DNA of 64,000 nucleotides from Embiotoca jacksoni (Eukaryota; Chordata; Actinopteri; Embiotocidae): positions 21,322,224-21,386,223 of the forward strand of contig JAKOON010000005.1 in assembly GCA_022577435.1 (NCBI GenBank), written 5' to 3'. Of this stretch, positions 48,343 to 60,639 are shown in pieces. Both the position numbers and the translations under genes were made by a program. How positions within the stretch are numbered: position 1 is the first letter of the stretch; every line of letters starts with the position of its first letter. The notes under the pieces are model-generated. The model saw only the letters and a list, made by a program, of their open reading frames with translations. It searched no databases and was not told the DNA's origin.

Positions 48343-51198
48343 TCCCACTCTCAAATTTCACACATGCATAGAAACTTGATAAACAGAACGGATTTTCCTC
48401 AATCTTGTTAAAGTCTTGTAAATGCACTCAGACGATGTGAACAATGCTGTAGCCTATTACACTTTCATAAAGTCAGTTAATAATAAGCCAAAAGGTCTTG
48501 CGTCTACATTAGTCGCTTGTTGCCCTGCTTGTCTCCACCTCTCTGCCTCTATCCCCTTTCTTTCTGTCCCTCCTCTTCTTCCTGAGTCTGCTGTTCTTTC
48601 TTGCCTCCCACCAGAGGAGAGGGGAGGTCCAAGAGAGGGCAACCTCCAAATAAGTTCCATTAATCACAGGCCAGAGTCTAATGTAACTAATATTTTACAA
48701 TTAGAGGAGACAGCAGTGGGCTCGGAGCCATCCATCTCTTCACCACATGATCCTCCATTCACAGGCAGCTCAAGCCACAGTTTCAGACCAGCTACTCACA
48801 TGAATACACACACACACACACACACATACATGTACTCTTATACATGTACACGTACACAAACGCACAAAGAGACTCAACAGGAAATGAGAGGGGTGGGATT
48901 GTGTGGTGTTGAAAGAAAGAGTGGAGGACTGCCAATTGTAAAAAAAAAAAGAAGAAAAAAAAAAAGCAGAATGAGTGATTACTGACTTTGACTCTGCGTA
49001 ATGCTGACTTTGGAGTTGAAGGATAATTCCGGTTTATAACAGCCTGAGTCTCATTGTCAGAGTTTTGGACGTTGTTTCTGTCAGATAACCTTTGTTGAGG
49101 TCTGGGAATGTGGTAACATTACTACAATCACATACATTCAGACAGGGCAAGGAACATTCAGACATCTGATTGTGGCCTAACTGTTGAGCCAGATTTGATA
49201 AATCACTGACTATTAAACTGAAAGGGAGAGAACCTAAAATCGCTGCACATAACAATATTGTGGGCACAATTGCCTTTTGCAATTATGCTTGGTCAAAGAT
49301 GAACCAGGAAACAATTCTGTAAACTATGAAATATGTAGACAGTGAACAATTTGTGTACTAACTTTGAGCATTTCACCTTAAAGTATATTTTGTCTTTCAA
49401 AAAGGTTCAGCTAACATGGATGTTTTCTGAAAAGTTGATCACTTGAGCACTTGTGTTTTTCCTCTCTCTATTCTCTAACGCTGTTCTCTTCTCGTCCTTC
49501 CACACGTATTTAAAATATTTATATATATAATATTTCTGCACTGTCCATCACTGTACATATTGTAAAATAGCATCATTTACGCTGAAGTACTCACTTTTCC
49601 TGCAATTATCTGTAGTATATTATATATTATATATGTCAGATGCTAACTGCATTTCACTGGCTTTGTAAAGTTGAACCAAAAGATTTCTCTGAAGGAAAGT
49701 CACTGCCCCATCAATAAAGAATGCAATTCTTTGTAAAGCCATAACTTGTCATTTTTACACTTTGATTTTTGTATGTTTAAAAAACAAGATGTCACATGGT
49801 AGCAAGCAAGCTGGTATATTTTCTTAACTTTGGAAAACACTGTCGCTGACTGTCATGATGTGTTTCCAGCAGCTGGGCTGCTGGTTGCTTCTATTGAAAT
49901 GACAAATAAGAAAGTGATGTGAAACTCTTGGAAAAAAAATTTGAAAAAGCCTTCCCAAATTCCTTTGAGCGCAAATTGTTCTCTTTCAATGGGACTGGAA
50001 CCTCAATACCTTTTGGTACCAACCAACCTGTGTCCAAAGCATCAAGTATGAAGAACTGTAAACAAAGTTAGCACCAGATATTCGGTCAGATTTTAGTCCA
50101 TTTTTTATTGTTATTTTTTTTTACATATGCTTTAGTCAGATATTTACTGATTTATATAATTCTGTTATGTTTATGCATCTGTTTGTAAGGCTTATGTTTA
50201 GACATTAACATGTGAGAACCTTTGCTTTATGTTTAAAAATATTTAAATTGGGGGGGGGAGTATTTTTGAATAAAACCTGAAAAATGTTTCTTAAATAAGT
50301 TATGTTTTGGTATAGAAACTCAAATATTGCACAAAGCATGTCGAGCATATGCTGCCAGGCCTACGTGCATATTTGTGTGAGGCTGTACACATGTATATGT
50401 TTGCACCTGCATACATGCATTCGTGCGTCTGTGTGTGTCTGTGTGTGTCTGTGTGGCGAGAGTGTGTTGTGTGTCACAGGCCGAGATAATGACCATGATG
50501 ACAGTGGCGGGGCCGACGGGGGCCAGAGGAGCTGAATGGTGACGGATGACACAGGCCTGAGCTCTGATGGCACACAGACAGTGAGTGATGACTGCACATC
50601 CTTCCCAGTGCTCCACCCTTCATTATCTCTATGGGGAGAAGCAAGGCACAAAGGCAGGCCGCGCTGCCCTCTCGCTGCCCTCAAACGACATCTGCTCATG
50701 GAGACAGCCGCACTACCGCTCCTCTTTCACCTCGCTGTCGCTCCATCTATCTCCATCTATGGTGATCTTTCTCGTTCCTTTTCTCTCTCCTTTTTCTCTG
50801 GCTCTCTGTCACCCTCTCTGCGGAGGGTATACAGAGGTCAGACAATGAGATAATGACTCACCCCTTTCAACCTTTCAAATCAGGTTCCTTTCTGTCTCTC
50901 TGTCCTCCGTGTTCTTTCATTCTTAATCCTTTCTTTATCGATCTTCTCATATTCACTTGTTCTCATGCGTCTCAGAGGCCTGATCTGATGTCTCTGAAGA
51001 GACAGCTGATTTGGTTAACTGGTTAAAACTGCTTTAAAGTTACATCACACTCCAAACCTCAAGGCAACCATTAACATGCCGGCATTTTCAAAAATAGTTG
51101 TCCTAGTTGTGCCTGTGAAATATGAATTCATGTCCCAACACCTGGCAGAGAGAAATTGTGAAGCTTTCCTGCATTTTAACTGTTAAAGTGGTAAATGT

Positions 51199-51211
51199 TG
51201 CCATCTAGTGG
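51199..51211 (-). promoter_or_regulatory. CTCF-like core motif, minus orientation
   Basis: Reading the minus strand gives CCACTAGATGGCA, a close match to the CTCF core. It points away from the motif at 52704-52716, making a divergent pair. Motif evidence only. Confidence 0.4.
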
Positions 51212-52703
51212 TTGAGTCTGAGCAGTGCAGAGGAGGGAGAGGGTGTTTAAAACACAAGGGAGGGCTCAGTGAGACTAATGAGCATGCAGACAGGTTCAAC
51301 CAGAGGTCACCATCTGGCCAATTACCACTGCTGGCACATTGGAGCCGACCTGAACTGTCATCACAAACACATCACTCCATGTCCAAACTGCCCAGCAATA
51401 TGTCACCATGCCACTCGACGTGCCATACAGTATGGAGAGGATGGGGGCAACAGGAGACAGCCCCATGACAAAGCCACCTGGTCAGCACTGCAGACAGGAC
51501 AGACTGCTGGGCCACCTGCTTGGTTCAGTTTTAGAGGACACTCAATGGACTCTCAATGTCAGTTACCCGTCTCCATGTCCAGTTTGACTGACAGGTGTTT
51601 ATTGTGTCTCTGACATCTACTTCCTAAAGGAGGGTGAAAAAAAATATGGAGGATCAATCTGCAGTGTACAAAAGGAAAAGGATGCTTGAGATAACTCCTT
51701 GCAACGATCCGATTGCTGAAAAACACAGCCAACAGTTACAGGACGCTCTAAATGAAGGAAAAATGATTTAATGGTGTCAATTGTTCTTGGATTTTTTTTT
51801 TTAAGGAGAAATAAAACATGAGGTTTTCTCAAAGACGACTCAAAATTAATTCAATTGGCATTATACACAATAAAAGCAAAAAAAGAAACAGGAACAGTGA
51901 GATGGCGGTGACAGGAGGTGAAGGGGAGGGCTGCGTTTCGGCATATTATAATAACCATCTGTACAATCAAATAGAAAACTACATCTTGCTGTTAGAATCA
52001 TAAAGAAAGGGAACAGATGTTAATCCCTAATGGAGTTGACAGGCACTTTCCTGTCTTTCACATGAACATATTGAGTTTCTGAATAAGAGGGGGATCAGAG
52101 GGAAGGTGTATCATGTTGCACTCATAATACATGCATATCAAAGACCCCAGCTGTTGGATTCCCTCTCCTGAGAGACAGCATTATTAAATCTGCACTCAGC
52201 AAGCATATCACACCAGCACAAGAGCTTAAGCCTCTCCAGCAGTGGGCTCCATTGGCTTGGCGATTTGTAACTTATCACACGAGGAGATTATATCATCCCT
52301 TAAAGTGTAGGGGTAATCAGTGCCACACACCTGTGTCTTCTTTAGCCCTTGTTCGAGATCAGAGATCTGGCAGGAAAAAAAAAAAAAAGAAAAACTCAAG
52401 TGCTATAAGTATAAGGGAAGTGTGTTGTTCATAATTGCCATGATTCAGTCACGCGCTCACACTCGTTCGTCACACTTCCTCTGTCAGGTGATGCTGGATG
52501 AGATGCTGGCAAAAACTTTTTTGGATTTCTATAGCAGAATCCTCGTGGCTGACAATGTCACGAGTTGGTACATCGAGTTCGTACACAAGTCAGCCATTTA
52601 TAGATAGAATTGAGTTAACTAATTGTTATATTCACATTTGCAGTGGCCTATCAGTGTGGCACAAAGCATCTGTAAGAAGATAACAAGACCAACCAGTGTT
52701 TGT

Positions 52704-52716
52704 CCACTAGGTGGCA
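52704..52716 (+). promoter_or_regulatory. CTCF-like core motif, plus orientation
   Basis: CCACTAGGTGGCA is a close match to the CTCF core, about 95 bp beyond the 3' end of znf536 coding exon 2. Motif evidence only. Confidence 0.42.
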
Positions 52717-52809
52717 ATATATACCTTCAAATTTGGAGACAGAGCTGGCTACATCTTGATAACAGTGACAGCTGCATTCAGTGTATATGATGTATAAGCT
52801 TATGCTCAC

Positions 52810-53739
52810 CTGATCCAACATCCTTCTCCATGTTCCCCCCGCCGTCCAGACTGGCTTTGAGTGCGCTGGCAGGTGTGTTGTTCAGATTCCCCGGAGATCT
52901 GTGGAAGGAGAGCAGGGCGCCCTGGTGCTGGAGTGGATCAGCCTGCCCTGGAGTCAAGCCCTCCAGAGAGGAGATGGGGGAGTCGATCGTAGCTCTGCCC
53001 CACTGCCCGAGCATGTCTGGTTTCTTCTCGCCAAGTACCTCAAAATCAGCAACGGCCTGTCCCAGCTCCTTCAACTCGAGGACATTATTTTTCAGCATCT
53101 TCCACTTGGCAGCATTGTCACTTCTGTCCTCCCTCCCTTGCTCGGATTTCTCAAATTCACCTTCACCATTGTGACCTGTGGAGCCTGCGTTCTGTGCGCT
53201 CATCTCTTCTTTTGTTCCCTGCACCAAAAGATCACACTGATAGGCGGGTTTCACACTGAGTTCAGCTGTGGCATTAGAGTAAGTTTGTAGCCGGCGGGTG
53301 ATGGAGGACGAGAGTCCATTACTTAAAACGCTAGACATCTGTGCCAGTGCAGCAGGAGACATGGATGAATGAGACGGGACAGACTCTGGCCTGACAGATA
53401 AATCCAAAGGCTCATACTGGGACTTCCTGGTTGGACCAGATAAAGTGCCGTCCACACCTGCATCTTTGTCAGCAAGGTCGGACTGTTGGTTGATGAGCAG
53501 GACGTTTTCACTGTGGCTCTCCAGGCCGAGGTACTGACCCGGGCTCCAATCTTCCCTGGATCTGGGTCTGAGCTTGGGGTTGGGGCTGGAGCTGCTGCTG
53601 CTGCTGGGCTGCAGTGGAGAAGAAAGATCCCTGTTGTTCTGCCAGTGGGGGAAGTGGTAGCGATCCAGATGGAAGCCAAGGGAGGCTGTCTGTGCGGCGG
53701 TGTAGTCGCTGGAGAGTGGACACCTGTAGACTTTCTCAC
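52810..53739 (-). CDS. znf536: znf536-type gene, coding exon 2
   Basis: Internal exon of exactly 930 nt, phase 1 at both ends (acceptor GTGTTAG before 53739, donor GTGAGC after 52810), encoding residues 542-852. It opens with the second half of a TGEK linker into a finger-like segment at 546-570 (YRCPLSSDYTAAQTASL, then H565 and H570). The second zinc-binding cysteine is replaced by serine, so this finger should not fold normally. A serine run, then QYEPLDLSVRP follows; PLDLS at 652-656 is a CtBP-binding motif that I recall as conserved in ZNF536. The SPAALAQMSSVLSNGLSSSI segment and the acidic rest look unstructured. A further C2H2 finger expected after PLDLS in the mammalian protein is not present. 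Confidence 0.87.
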
Positions 53740-55067
53740 CTAACACAGACAATAACGGCAAAAACATAATAAAATCAAAATCAAATTAGGAAACCATGTG
53801 TATATGAGGCATACTGAGCATTTTGTGCTGAGAAAAGTATGTACCAACAACAGTTGTCTAAACATGAAAAATGTTGCAATCCCACACCAGGCTGAGTTGA
53901 ATGATTTAAGCGCTGCCCTGCAGTAAATCAAGCTTGTAATCAGCTTTCAGCTCCAGTGATCCATCATTTTACTGTATGGACGCCACCACCATGTGCAATA
54001 AATACACCCAAAGATGTTAACACCAAACAAGATTCTTCCAGAAATAATAAACAGTGAAATTGTAAAGCAACTAAAACAAGGCAGATGTTGCAGACAAGAA
54101 CCTCATTCCATCAAAACCAGTAAGTGGGTTTCCCAGTCAAAACTAACGAAGTCCAACATGTGAGCGGTTCTGATTAACCACACCATGGACTGTAGCTGAG
54201 TTTATTTTTGCTTCATACTTGAAAAATGGTATGTTGGGGGCATAATTCAAAAAGTACAAAGTGTGTTATTGTGGAGAATGACAAAGGGTGATTTTTCTCC
54301 TTTTAGCCAGTGAATAATATCCATCTGGATACGAGATTTGATCCTGCACACCATAACTTTTAATTAAAGGTAATTTAAATGACTTCTTCCCTCTGTTTAC
54401 CTACAGTTTAATCCTTATAGCTATCACAGAAACACCCTTCAGGGTTAAACACACTCCCTCTGACCATTTTGAGATAGTGATTGTCTGAGACCTCATCCTT
54501 GCACTGTCTTTAAACAGCCCAGCTGTTTCGCTGCCATTCCAATTACAGTAAAAGTCATCCGACGCCATTAAGCCACAAATATTGGCAGTTTATTGCCCAA
54601 CACTCTCCTGGCATTTGAAGGTCAGGTCATACATTATACTGTGTCTTTTAGGGATGCGTCTGGGATAGGGAGATAAACCCACCACCATTAATTTAATTCT
54701 ATGCATATTGATGCCTTATTGTTCTTCTTTAATGGACTAATATCTGAGTTACAACAGTGATTCATCCCCGCCAGAGAAATATCAATTTCATACACCTCAA
54801 GATCTGACCCTGAGGTAATTCTCTGAGGTAAATCTAAATCTAATGATCTGTAGTAGTTACTTTACTTTGTTTCCAACTTTAATAGAAAAACCGGCAGTGT
54901 GCGCTGAATGGTAGTAAAAGGAGGGCTGTTTTTTACTATTACAATTTACAAAACCGTAAAATAACACCCACGTATTAATTAAATAGAGCTCTACCTAATG
55001 AGATTGAAAAGTCACAGCTGAAATGGAAAATTCATGTCCTTGAACTAAAGTCAGTCTCCCCTGTATA

Positions 55068-55070
<3 letters not shown>

Positions 55071-55150
<80 letters not shown>
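55071..55150. repeat. (GT)40 microsatellite
   Basis: Perfect GT array of about 80 bp. Confidence 0.97.
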
Positions 55151-55152
<2 letters not shown>

Positions 55153-58100
55153 AGTGTGTTTGATTTAATGTACATGTACATTGCATGTGCGTGGCGACGT
55201 GTGTGGGTTTGCAAGAGCGGGAAAGAGACTTCCACGGTGCCACACCCCTGTCTCCAGTAACAGACGAAAAAATCTAAACAGCTTAATGGAACTCTCTCAG
55301 ACACGCAATATATCTCAATTATTTCTGTGGTTTAAATTACGATGACATTACCGGCCGGCTCCAAATGCAGAAAACACATATATCTGACCTCATCTTTCAG
55401 CGTGGACCTTCCTAAACCCATTTGCCAGCCTACATGAGAGCGGTAAAACAACACAAAGACTGAAGACTCTGCCTTTTTTCTCTTCCTTTGGATGGGTGCC
55501 ATCTTTGTGATTGCCTGGTTCATGCTAACTTAATCAGTTTAAGATTTACTTACAGTGCCGAGGCTCACATTATGTGAGGGGAGTAATTTTAGAGCTTAGA
55601 TTTATCAACCAAAACTCCAATTACTGCATCATTACAACCCCCAGCCTCTCTCACCTAACACAGAGCATCTAATGAAGTGATGCGTATGAGTTATCCGCCC
55701 TTACTGGATGTGCAAGGCGGAGGAAAAAGGTAAATAAATAAATAAATGCCTCAAGTGAGCCGTGTCTATGGAAAAAGCATGCAGCTGGTCTTGGACAAGT
55801 GATTCATTTCATATGGAAATAGGCTTTAAGATTTACAACCATATATCACCGTCAATGCAATCACGGACTCACATATTATATGCTTACATAGGCATTTGGC
55901 AGTTGCATTGTAGATATCAAACTCTATACACAGCAGGGATTTGGCTCTTTCTATATATGTAATCAAGCACCTCAAATGCAAAGCAGAGATACATAGTGGC
56001 TGGTTTGCTTTAAGATGAAACAGAGTGAGAGCGATAGGCACACACAAGACTGGTGAGAAAAACAGGGGCACCAGATGTTCTTTGATGTTTATAATAGCAT
56101 ATATTATTAATATTAATTAGACCACATAGTCAATGACGCATTTGGGACGTTTCCAAGTCAATTAAGCCAAATGGCATTCAGGAGACGGTGGAACAATATT
56201 TCAAGGCAGGTGTTCAGAACTCCCTGGGTAAATCTTTTTATCTGCATGCTAGGAAAACAAGCATTTTGAGCTTAATTTGAGCCTCATATCTGCAATAATA
56301 ATTAAAAAGAGGATTAAAAGATAGAAGTGAGAGGGAGATAGAAAAGCCAACAGGTAATCAGTTTCGACAAACCAGTCACATTGACTCTGATCTTTGAATG
56401 GGAACTGAATTTGTTTTAGCCAAGATCGAGTTAGATGAAGACCTATTTAGTCAAAAGATGCTTTTACTGTCAGCAATCACAAAAAATAGACGGATGTAAC
56501 TGGAAAAGCCAAATGAAATGTGATATTCTGTACAGCAGCCTGCTTTATCTGTGTTTCTGGGTAAACCAGTGCTCATATTACCATTCACAGTTTTACAGAC
56601 GCTTATCACTTCAGTCTCTCTCAGCTGTAACGCTTACAGTAAAAGTAGCCTGAAAGCGGAGAGTAAGGGACAAAACACATGTGGGGACAGCATCATTACA
56701 TGGTGTCTGCTCATTGACCTTGAGGTTAAGAGTTTTGAATGGGACTAATTAATAACTGTCAGAGCATTTTATGTTTGTTAGGCATGTTTTTTATTAAGAT
56801 CTGGGATCTGAGTGGTCCTATGTAGGTCAGAGGCCTGCAGCGTGTACCCTTTATGAGTTGATCATTTTAAGAAGTTATTCTTAATCTCAAATTATAATTA
56901 AAGTCAAAGTGCATTTTTCAAATATGTCCTGATTAGATATTAAGAGAAGTAATTCATAGCACGCCTCCTATTGAAATCAGAGTGTGATTTCTAATTTAAG
57001 CTGCTGGGCATTTGTAGTTAAAAATCTAAATCTAGCACTGTATCTGAATGTATCAAGCAAAGAAGCCGTCTCTCACTCTGACAGCCATGACTGTACTATA
57101 TTTGCTATCCATATTGAGAACATCAATAACTTCATGACCACCATAGGCTGACTATGAATAATGCAGCCAGTAATTCTGGACTAATCAATGTTCCTCAAGC
57201 TGAACATCTGGCAGTGGTAATTCTTCCTCAGCATCTCCGCTCTCCTGAATTAGAAAACACTCACTCTCTCCCTCTCTTTTCCTCTGTGTCCAACCATCGA
57301 GACAGACAGACTAGATCAGTTACAACCCCCCACCTCCGAAAAAACTTATCCCTGTTATTAAACCCTCATCAAGTGGTGCGTGTTCTCCATATGTGTAGGA
57401 TTTACCTATCTGTCCCGCAGCAGACCTGTGCGTTGAGCCAGGGCCAGCAGCGTGTGATTGTGTTAATTAATCTGTCATTGTGAGCGCAGGGAGCAGCTGC
57501 AGAGGTCTCTGGGATATATTGTCAGAGCTAAACAATGCGGTGCTAAGCCCCCAGAGTGAGTCTACCATTACACAGGACTAAGAACAGAGAGGAGAGGAGG
57601 AGAGGGGGAGAGAGAGCCTGCCGGATCCATCATTGACTAAAGCAATGACGCCTGACCTTTACAATGAATTAGTTTCCATGCTTAATATTGACTGAAATTA
57701 GAGTCAGATACTGAATGTGCCATCCCAGAACTGTGCACACTCAAATCCTCAGCTAGCCAACTATCATAAATGTTTCTGGAAGTGACACCGTATGGTCGTG
57801 GAGATAGGGGAGAAGAGGGAAAGTAGAAACAACAGAGCTTGAATATGTTTCTTAAAGAGCAACCAGAGAGGGATTTGGCCATAAACTGCCAGCATTTACA
57901 TGTAAATATGCAGATACCAGTATGTGTGTACAATACGGAAACAAAACATCTAATGGGATTAGACCTGATCCATTTATCTCTGCTATACGGCCATCATTTA
58001 AGAGGATACTGGATCAAATCCCACAGGGCTGCATCGGACTTAGATGTACATAACAGCGGTACTCAAACGCTGGAGGAAAAGAACCACAGCCACAAGCGAT

Positions 58101-58224
58101 GAAGAAACGGAGCAAAGTTTGGATTTATCTTTTCTTCTCTTAACAACGCTGTTATAGCAGTAATTTAGGCTCATCATAACATGTTAGCAGGATGCCATGA
58201 CAAGAAAGGCATTTACCCATAGAG

Positions 58225-58346
58225 CCAAATCATCCAAATCACCAGGTGGAACAGAAGACTATCAATAAAAATACCAGGTGGTAGATCAAATCATAAAAAT
58301 CACTGGGTGGTATATATCAAATCATTAAAAACACCAGATGGCATGC
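58225..58346. repeat. four-unit degenerate tandem repeat carrying E-boxes
   Basis: Four copies of a roughly 31-bp unit resembling ATCAAATCATNAAAA followed by AYACCAGGTGG. The E-box positions are 58243 (CAGGTG), 58275 (CAGGTG), 58305 (degenerate TGGGTG) and 58335 (CAGATG), so they recur every 30-32 bp. CAGGTG is the preferred core of ZEB/SNAI-type and some bHLH factors. Confidence 0.7.
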
Positions 58347-58811
58347 ATTAACATCTTGTGCCCCCGTAGGCAAGGGGTGGGGATGTGACGGATATAAAAT
58401 AGAGGGTACTAATTATCCCCACAATTCAACATGATGCCATTATCTTTAAAAGGGAAGACACAGTCCTTGTGGATGATAATATCTGTGGTGGTGTTGCTGA
58501 CCCTGCTCTTCATGTCCACCTACTTGAAGTGTGAAAAAAGATAATGGCACAGCTGTCACTTAAATGTTATAATTTCTGAAGAAAAGAAATAAATAGGGAT
58601 GTGATGCTATATTTTGAAATATCCTGACTTTCAGTTCCTAGAGTGAAAATGTAAACCTAATGATGACATCATCACGGTTAGACTTTGGAAAAGCTTACCA
58701 CAGAGTCACAAAAACATTATCCAGAGGTAGAGTAGCACTCCTCGTTGAGTTGGAGAGCACTTTTAACAAGATTTTAAGATTCCGAAAATTAGCTTTCCTT
58801 GACTGCATTAC

Positions 58812-60435
58812 CTGTAGCTGGGGAAGAAGATTGTGGTCGATGGTCCGGGGCACTGCCACCGAAGGAGTTCCCTGTTTCGGTGATCATCTCCGCTGGCCCA
58901 TGATGACTCATGCTGCCTGGGCTCCCAGGTCTGCTGATGGCCTTGATGTCTGGGTCACTGAGACACAGTTTCCCATCATCTGCAGGGAGACATCTCTCAG
59001 GCAGGTAGGAGGAGCACTGCTGCTGCACGTCTTTGGGACTGAACATTTGCTGTTCAATAGGCATCCCTGGTGTTATGATCTGCCAACCTGTGTAGCTGCT
59101 GTTGTTGTTGAGAGCATCTCTATTAGAGATTATTTTCTGCAGATATTCCATGGTAGTGGAGCTCAGCGAAGGGTGGAGGTGATTTAAGGCCAACAAAGAA
59201 GAGCTCTCAGCATCTGTCATAGGACCTGGACCAGAGGAAATCATCCTCCCCAACATCTCTCTGACCTTCATGTCAACGCCTGCTGTGGTCATCATCTGGT
59301 TATAATCTGGCTGGTCAGCTCGGTCAGCTGTAAGGAACCTGTTGTGAATACGGGAGATGTACTGGGAGTAAAGATTGCTCTGGTGGTCCTGTGTTAGGTT
59401 ACTCATGTTAACCGAGGAGTCACGCTCAACGGGGAGATTACTCTTAGCGGATAGCTTATTGAGGTGGACCTTCATGTGGTTCTTGAGAAACCAGGGTTCC
59501 TTGAAACGGCGGCCACAGATTTGACAGCAGTGCTCAAAAGAGTCCTTGTGTTTCCTCATGTGACCCTTCAGGAACCAGGCCTGGCTGAAGGTCTGGCCGC
59601 ACACCTCGCAGGGGAATTCGCCAGTGGGCTTCCCCTTGTCAGTGGTCCCCATCGCAGGCTTCTGTCCTGAGCCTGAGTCGGCAGTTATATGCGTCGTTTC
59701 AACATGGCCAATGAGCTCCTCCTCATGTGATGCAGCAAATTCACACAATGTGCATTTGTAGGGTTTGTGTAAGATCCTGATGTGGCGCTCGAGTTCCTGT
59801 TGCTTCCTGAACTTTCCCTTACAGAATGAGCAGCGGAAGCCGCTGGTTTGGGGCTGGATGGGCTCATCGTTGATGGCAGTCACCTTGGGAGAGTTGGAGG
59901 CATGTGGCTGGCTATCTGATGCACCAGAGTTGCTTAAGAACTGCGACTGTGTAAGAACAGTCGGCGGCAGTGGCTTTTGAAGTTGGTTTACAGTAGATGT
60001 TTGCGGTTGCTGTTGGCTAACGTGACCGGCTCGCATCTGCCTGTCTCGTAGTATCGCCCTCTCCTCGAGCTCGTGAAGCAGCCTGTTCTCCTCCCTAATC
60101 CTCCCGCGGCCTTTCCCCAGAATGCCTTGCTTGTGTGTGCGGAGGTGTATCTTCAGGTTGCCCTTCTGTGCAGCCCTGTGGTCGCAGTATGGGCACTTGA
60201 AAGGCTTCTCGCCAGTGTGCGTACGCATGTGAAGGGAAAGGATGCTGTTGAAGCGGAAACGTTTTCCACACAACGGGCAGGGGTACTTCCTGTTCTTGCG
60301 GTTGTCATCCTGGGCTGAATTTACCTGGGAGACAATGCTTTGATTGGTGACTCTTAAGAACTGGGAAAGCTCTACTCTGCCGTTCATACTGCTGAGAATT
60401 CTTGCATCCATGATTTGATTGGCCAGAAGCGCCAT
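58812..60435 (-). CDS. znf536: znf536-type zinc finger repressor, coding exon 1
   Basis: First coding exon, residues 1-541 plus one base (donor CTACAG/GTAATG; phase 1). The start MALLANQ aligns with an internal methionine of mammalian ZNF536, a nuclear repressor of neuronal differentiation. Six C2H2 fingers are intact: near 52-73, 79-101, 200-223, 227-249, 274-296 and 302-324, including the near-invariant PCPLCGKRFRFNSILSLHM and SQAWFLKGHMRKHK. The linker GKGRGRIREENRLLHELEER is also typical. The rest (about 330-541) is diverged, and at least two central fingers recalled from the family are absent before the exon ends. With the other two exons the protein is 928 residues, against about 1300 expected. 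In-frame TGA at 60483-60481 fixes 60435 as the first possible in-frame start; G at +4 helps, -3 is C. ZNF536 is favoured over its relative ZNF219 by the tshz3 neighbour and PLDLS exon. Confidence 0.9.
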
Positions 60436-60639
60436 CTGGCTCCTAATTGGGTGGGTGAACGGGGTAATGAAGCTGTCCTTTCAGGGACTGGGCGACGTTA
60501 CAGTATGGTGGTCAGGGGTGTCAATCTGGGACAGCCAGGTTAGCAGAGAAACCAAATCTGACTGTTTGCACTTATTCAGTTGAAACAGGATGTGGATTCA
60601 TGCTGTTCGGATGAAATGGCTGCTTGTTGTTGCTCAGAC
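60436..60639 (-). other. znf536: 5' untranslated part of znf536 coding exon 1
   Basis: The acceptor TTTTGTTCTCTCTTCAG ends at 60640, so the exon probably starts at 60639 and carries about 204 nt of leader spliced to an upstream exon outside this window or unrecognised in it. A 9-codon upstream ORF (MNPHPVSTE) runs 60601-60572. The main frame is closed upstream by TGA at 60483-60481, although the residues just before the ATG (RSQ) still match the mammalian SQMALLANQ context. Confidence 0.65.

Larger units (their letters stand above)
46006..52809 (-). other. znf536: znf536 intron between coding exons 2 and 3
   Basis: The intron is bounded by the donor GTGAGC (52809 downward) and the acceptor TTTTTACAG. 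It contains CA/GT/GA arrays, a dispersed repeat copy at 47861-48342 and two CTCF-like motifs. Around 49500-49740, an AT-rich stretch with TGCATTTCACTGGCTTTGT and CAATAAAGAATGC faintly recalls an old plus-strand LINE tail. No additional finger exon was seen. Confidence 0.75.
53740..58811 (-). other. znf536: znf536 intron between coding exons 1 and 2
   Basis: The intron is bounded by the donor GTAATG and the acceptor GTGTTAG. It contains a GT array at 55071-55150 and an E-box tandem array at 58225-58346. No finger-like exon was found on the minus strand, which bears on whether the missing fingers could be hidden here. The rest is AT-rich and unremarkable. Confidence 0.75.

Noticed and set aside
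48422..48985. 187-codon plus-strand frame in the znf536 intron
   Set aside because: Its second half translates CA repeats and an A-rich tract; antisense to an intron with no supporting features.
49500..49740. Old plus-strand LINE tail
   Set aside because: TTTCACTGGCTTTGT and CAATAAAG recall LINE ends but no coding part or boundary is visible; mentioned only in the intron entry.
52830..53290. Plus-strand frames of 114-129 codons opposite znf536 coding exon 2
   Set aside because: Shadow frames of a real exon; the minus strand has the family match and the splice sites.
58660..59187. 175-codon plus-strand frame over znf536 coding exon 1
   Set aside because: Shadow of the zinc-finger exon.
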